Assembly (NCBI GenBank): GCA_905373295.1 | Contig: CAJPSJ010000013.1 | Location: 1 to 15,249, forward strand | Direction: 5' to 3' | Length of the DNA stretch: 15,249 bases | DNA from: an uncultured Campylobacter sp. | GTDB taxonomy: Bacteria > Campylobacterota > Campylobacteria > Campylobacterales > Campylobacteraceae | Part shown: in pieces, positions 14,193 through 15,249 of the stretch | How the letters are laid out: every line of letters begins with the position of its first letter | Position numbering within the stretch: position 1 is the stretch's first letter | The notes under the pieces: generated by a model | What the model was told of the DNA's origin: nothing | Seen by the model: the letters and a program-made list of their open reading frames with translations, nothing else | Databases searched by the model: none | Made by a program: the position numbers and the translations under genes

Positions 14193-14996
14193 ATGAAATT
14201 GCTTCTTGCAATGTTGCTACCATTTATCGTTGCTTTTGCCGATAGTTTGGAACAGATCAGATCAAAAGGCGTCGTTCGCATCGGCGTTTACGACGGACAG
14301 CCTCCTTTTAGTGAGCTAAACGATGGAACTTTTGAGGGTTTTGAAGTTACGATGGCACAGGCCATAGCAAATGATCTTTTCGGCGAAAAAGGCGGCAGAA
14401 TCGAGCTTGTGCCGATGAAGGTCGAGGATAGAATTCCAGCATTAGTAAACAACCGCGTAGATATCGTCATCGCTACGATTACCATTACGCCTGAACGCGC
14501 GCAGCAGATCGATTTTTCAACACCGTATTTTTCGGTAAATCTTGGAGTTTTAACCCGCAAGGCCGATAGAATAAAATCCTTAGCAGATCTACGGGAGAAA
14601 AGAATTTTGCTCGAAAGCGGCGGTACGGGCGAGGCATTTTTTAAACAAGAGGGTTTTGGAAATTTTACATTTTGCAAGATCGCCAGGGAGTGCTACCGCA
14701 TGCTAAAAGACGGCGACGTGGACGCCTACGCGACCGATAATCTAATAGCAATGGCATATCCGGTAGTCGATAGCGAGGTAGAAGTACCGCTTAAAACTCT
14801 AGGCAAGCCCGATTTCATGGGTATTGGCGTGCAGAAAGGTAATAAAGAGCTACTAGACTTCGTCAATGCAGAGCTTATAAAGCTAAGCAAAGAGGGCTTT
14901 TTTGAAAAGGCATACGAAGGGACTTTTAATCCATTTTATCACGGCGCTGCGGATAAAAGATATTTCTTGCTAGATGGAATTTACAGCTTCTTGTAG
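14193..14996 (+). CDS. Amino-acid-type periplasmic binding protein (SBP_bac_3), paralogue 3
   Basis: A 267-residue third copy. Signal peptide 1-16 (cut after FIVAFA), then DSLEQIRSKGVVRIGVYDGQ followed by PPF with the pocket aromatic F39 retained. TITIT and R102 of PERAQQIDFS, the CX5C pair C161/C167, DAYATDN with D182, and the tail ADKRYFLLDGIY are all present. One residue is missing in the hinge segment compared with paralogues 1 and 2 (ESGGTGEAFF). The last third (GIGVQKGNKELLDFVNAEL) is nearly identical to paralogue 2 in protein, but the DNA differs at many third codon positions, so this is retained ancestry or selection, not recent copying. ATG 14193 follows TAAGGA. The pocket resembles paralogue 1 more than paralogue 2. 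Confidence 0.9.
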   Translation: MKLLLAMLLPFIVAFADSLEQIRSKGVVRIGVYDGQPPFSELNDGTFEGFEVTMAQAIANDLFGEKGGRIELVPMKVEDRIPALVNNRVDIVIATITITPERAQQIDFSTPYFSVNLGVLTRKADRIKSLADLREKRILLESGGTGEAFFKQEGFGNFTFCKIARECYRMLKDGDVDAYATDNLIAMAYPVVDSEVEVPLKTLGKPDFMGIGVQKGNKELLDFVNAELIKLSKEGFFEKAYEGTFNPFYHGAADKRYFLLDGIYSFL

Positions 14997-15179
14997 GATT
15001 TGCGGCTCATTTTAAAATTTATCACGCAAGATTTATCGCGTAAATTCTATCTCCTGCTCGCTATACTTTAGCTCTTGCAGCAGGGATCACGTAAAATTTA
15101 TCGCGCAATATTACTCGTTTAAATTTTTCAAAAAAGCTTTTTCGCGGGCGAAACGGCATTTATATAAAATTTCGCTCGT

Positions 15180-15249
15180 TTAAAATTTATTTTGCATAAA
15201 TTCTACGTAGGTTTTGCAGTGCGCAGACTTTTGTTTCGTCCTTTTAAAA
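15180..15249 (-). CDS. Possible C-terminal end of a gene running in from the right edge (partial)
   Basis: On the minus strand, 22 codons are open from the window edge to TAA at 15180-15182, ending TYVEFMQNKF. Composition and codon use look protein-like, but the segment is too short to be sure and no family is recognisable. The 180 bases between this stop and the end of paralogue 3 hold only AAATTT-type words and a repeated TTTATCGCG motif (around 15031 and 15098). Confidence 0.3.
   Translation of the reverse strand, partial: FKRTKQKSAHCKTYVEFMQNKF

Noticed and set aside
13900..14930. Recent gene conversion between binding-protein paralogues 2 and 3
   Set aside because: The C-terminal proteins are nearly identical, but the DNA differs at many synonymous positions, so recent copying is not supported.
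15050..15096. Terminator after paralogue 3 (CCTGCT/AGCAGG dyad)
   Set aside because: Only six pairs around a loop of about 20 bases, followed by no U-tract.

Overview
The window looks like chromosomal DNA from an epsilonproteobacterium, most likely one of the higher-GC oral Campylobacter species (C. gracilis is my best guess from memory). The reasons are the constant recurrence of AAATTT and TAAATTTA words in intergenic DNA and many coding ends, Campylobacter-like -10 boxes, AAGGA-type ribosome binding sites, and gene families typical of that group. The species is an inference; no rRNA or marker gene is present.

Layout. 1-547 (minus): a small unrecognised protein whose last ~20 residues look frame-shifted. 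909-1697 (minus): a TauE/SafE permease. 1810-2095 (minus): a small conserved-looking gene interrupted by a one-base shift. 2096-2720: a gene-free tract full of inverted repeats, including about ten degenerate units at a 17-18 bp period. 2721-4145 (minus): a flotillin/SPFH protein. 4305-5324 (plus): an orphan periplasmic binding protein of the iron-complex/cobalamin type. 5325-5827: a gene-free, AAATTT-poor block with a small duplication. 5828-6391 (plus): an isoprenylcysteine/phospholipid methyltransferase-like membrane protein. 6730-8106 (minus): an SH3/NlpC-P60 cell-wall lipoprotein. It diverges from 8163-9500 (plus), a Pif1/RecD-like helicase, which is followed at once by a DUF3137 membrane protein (9509-10474). 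10518-11399 (minus): a fold-type IV PLP aminotransferase of the D-alanine aminotransferase type. 11483-11986 (plus): a small two-helix membrane protein. 12382-14996 (plus): three consecutive paralogous amino-acid-type periplasmic binding proteins. The last ~70 bases may hold the C-terminal end of another minus-strand gene.

How the genes work together. This is mostly a mosaic of single genes, not one pathway. Envelope and transport functions dominate: four periplasmic binding proteins with no permease or ATPase in the window, one permease, one flotillin, one peptidoglycan hydrolase and one membrane methyltransferase. The only convincing co-transcribed pair is helicase plus DUF3137 (8 bp gap); the binding-protein triplet shares orientation but has ~95-100 bp gaps.

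I found no CRISPR array, transposase, tRNA, rRNA or prophage genes. The least explained parts are the 2.1-2.7 kb repeat tract, the perfect 16-bp inverted repeat upstream of the binding-protein triplet, the two apparent frameshifts and the divergent middle binding protein.
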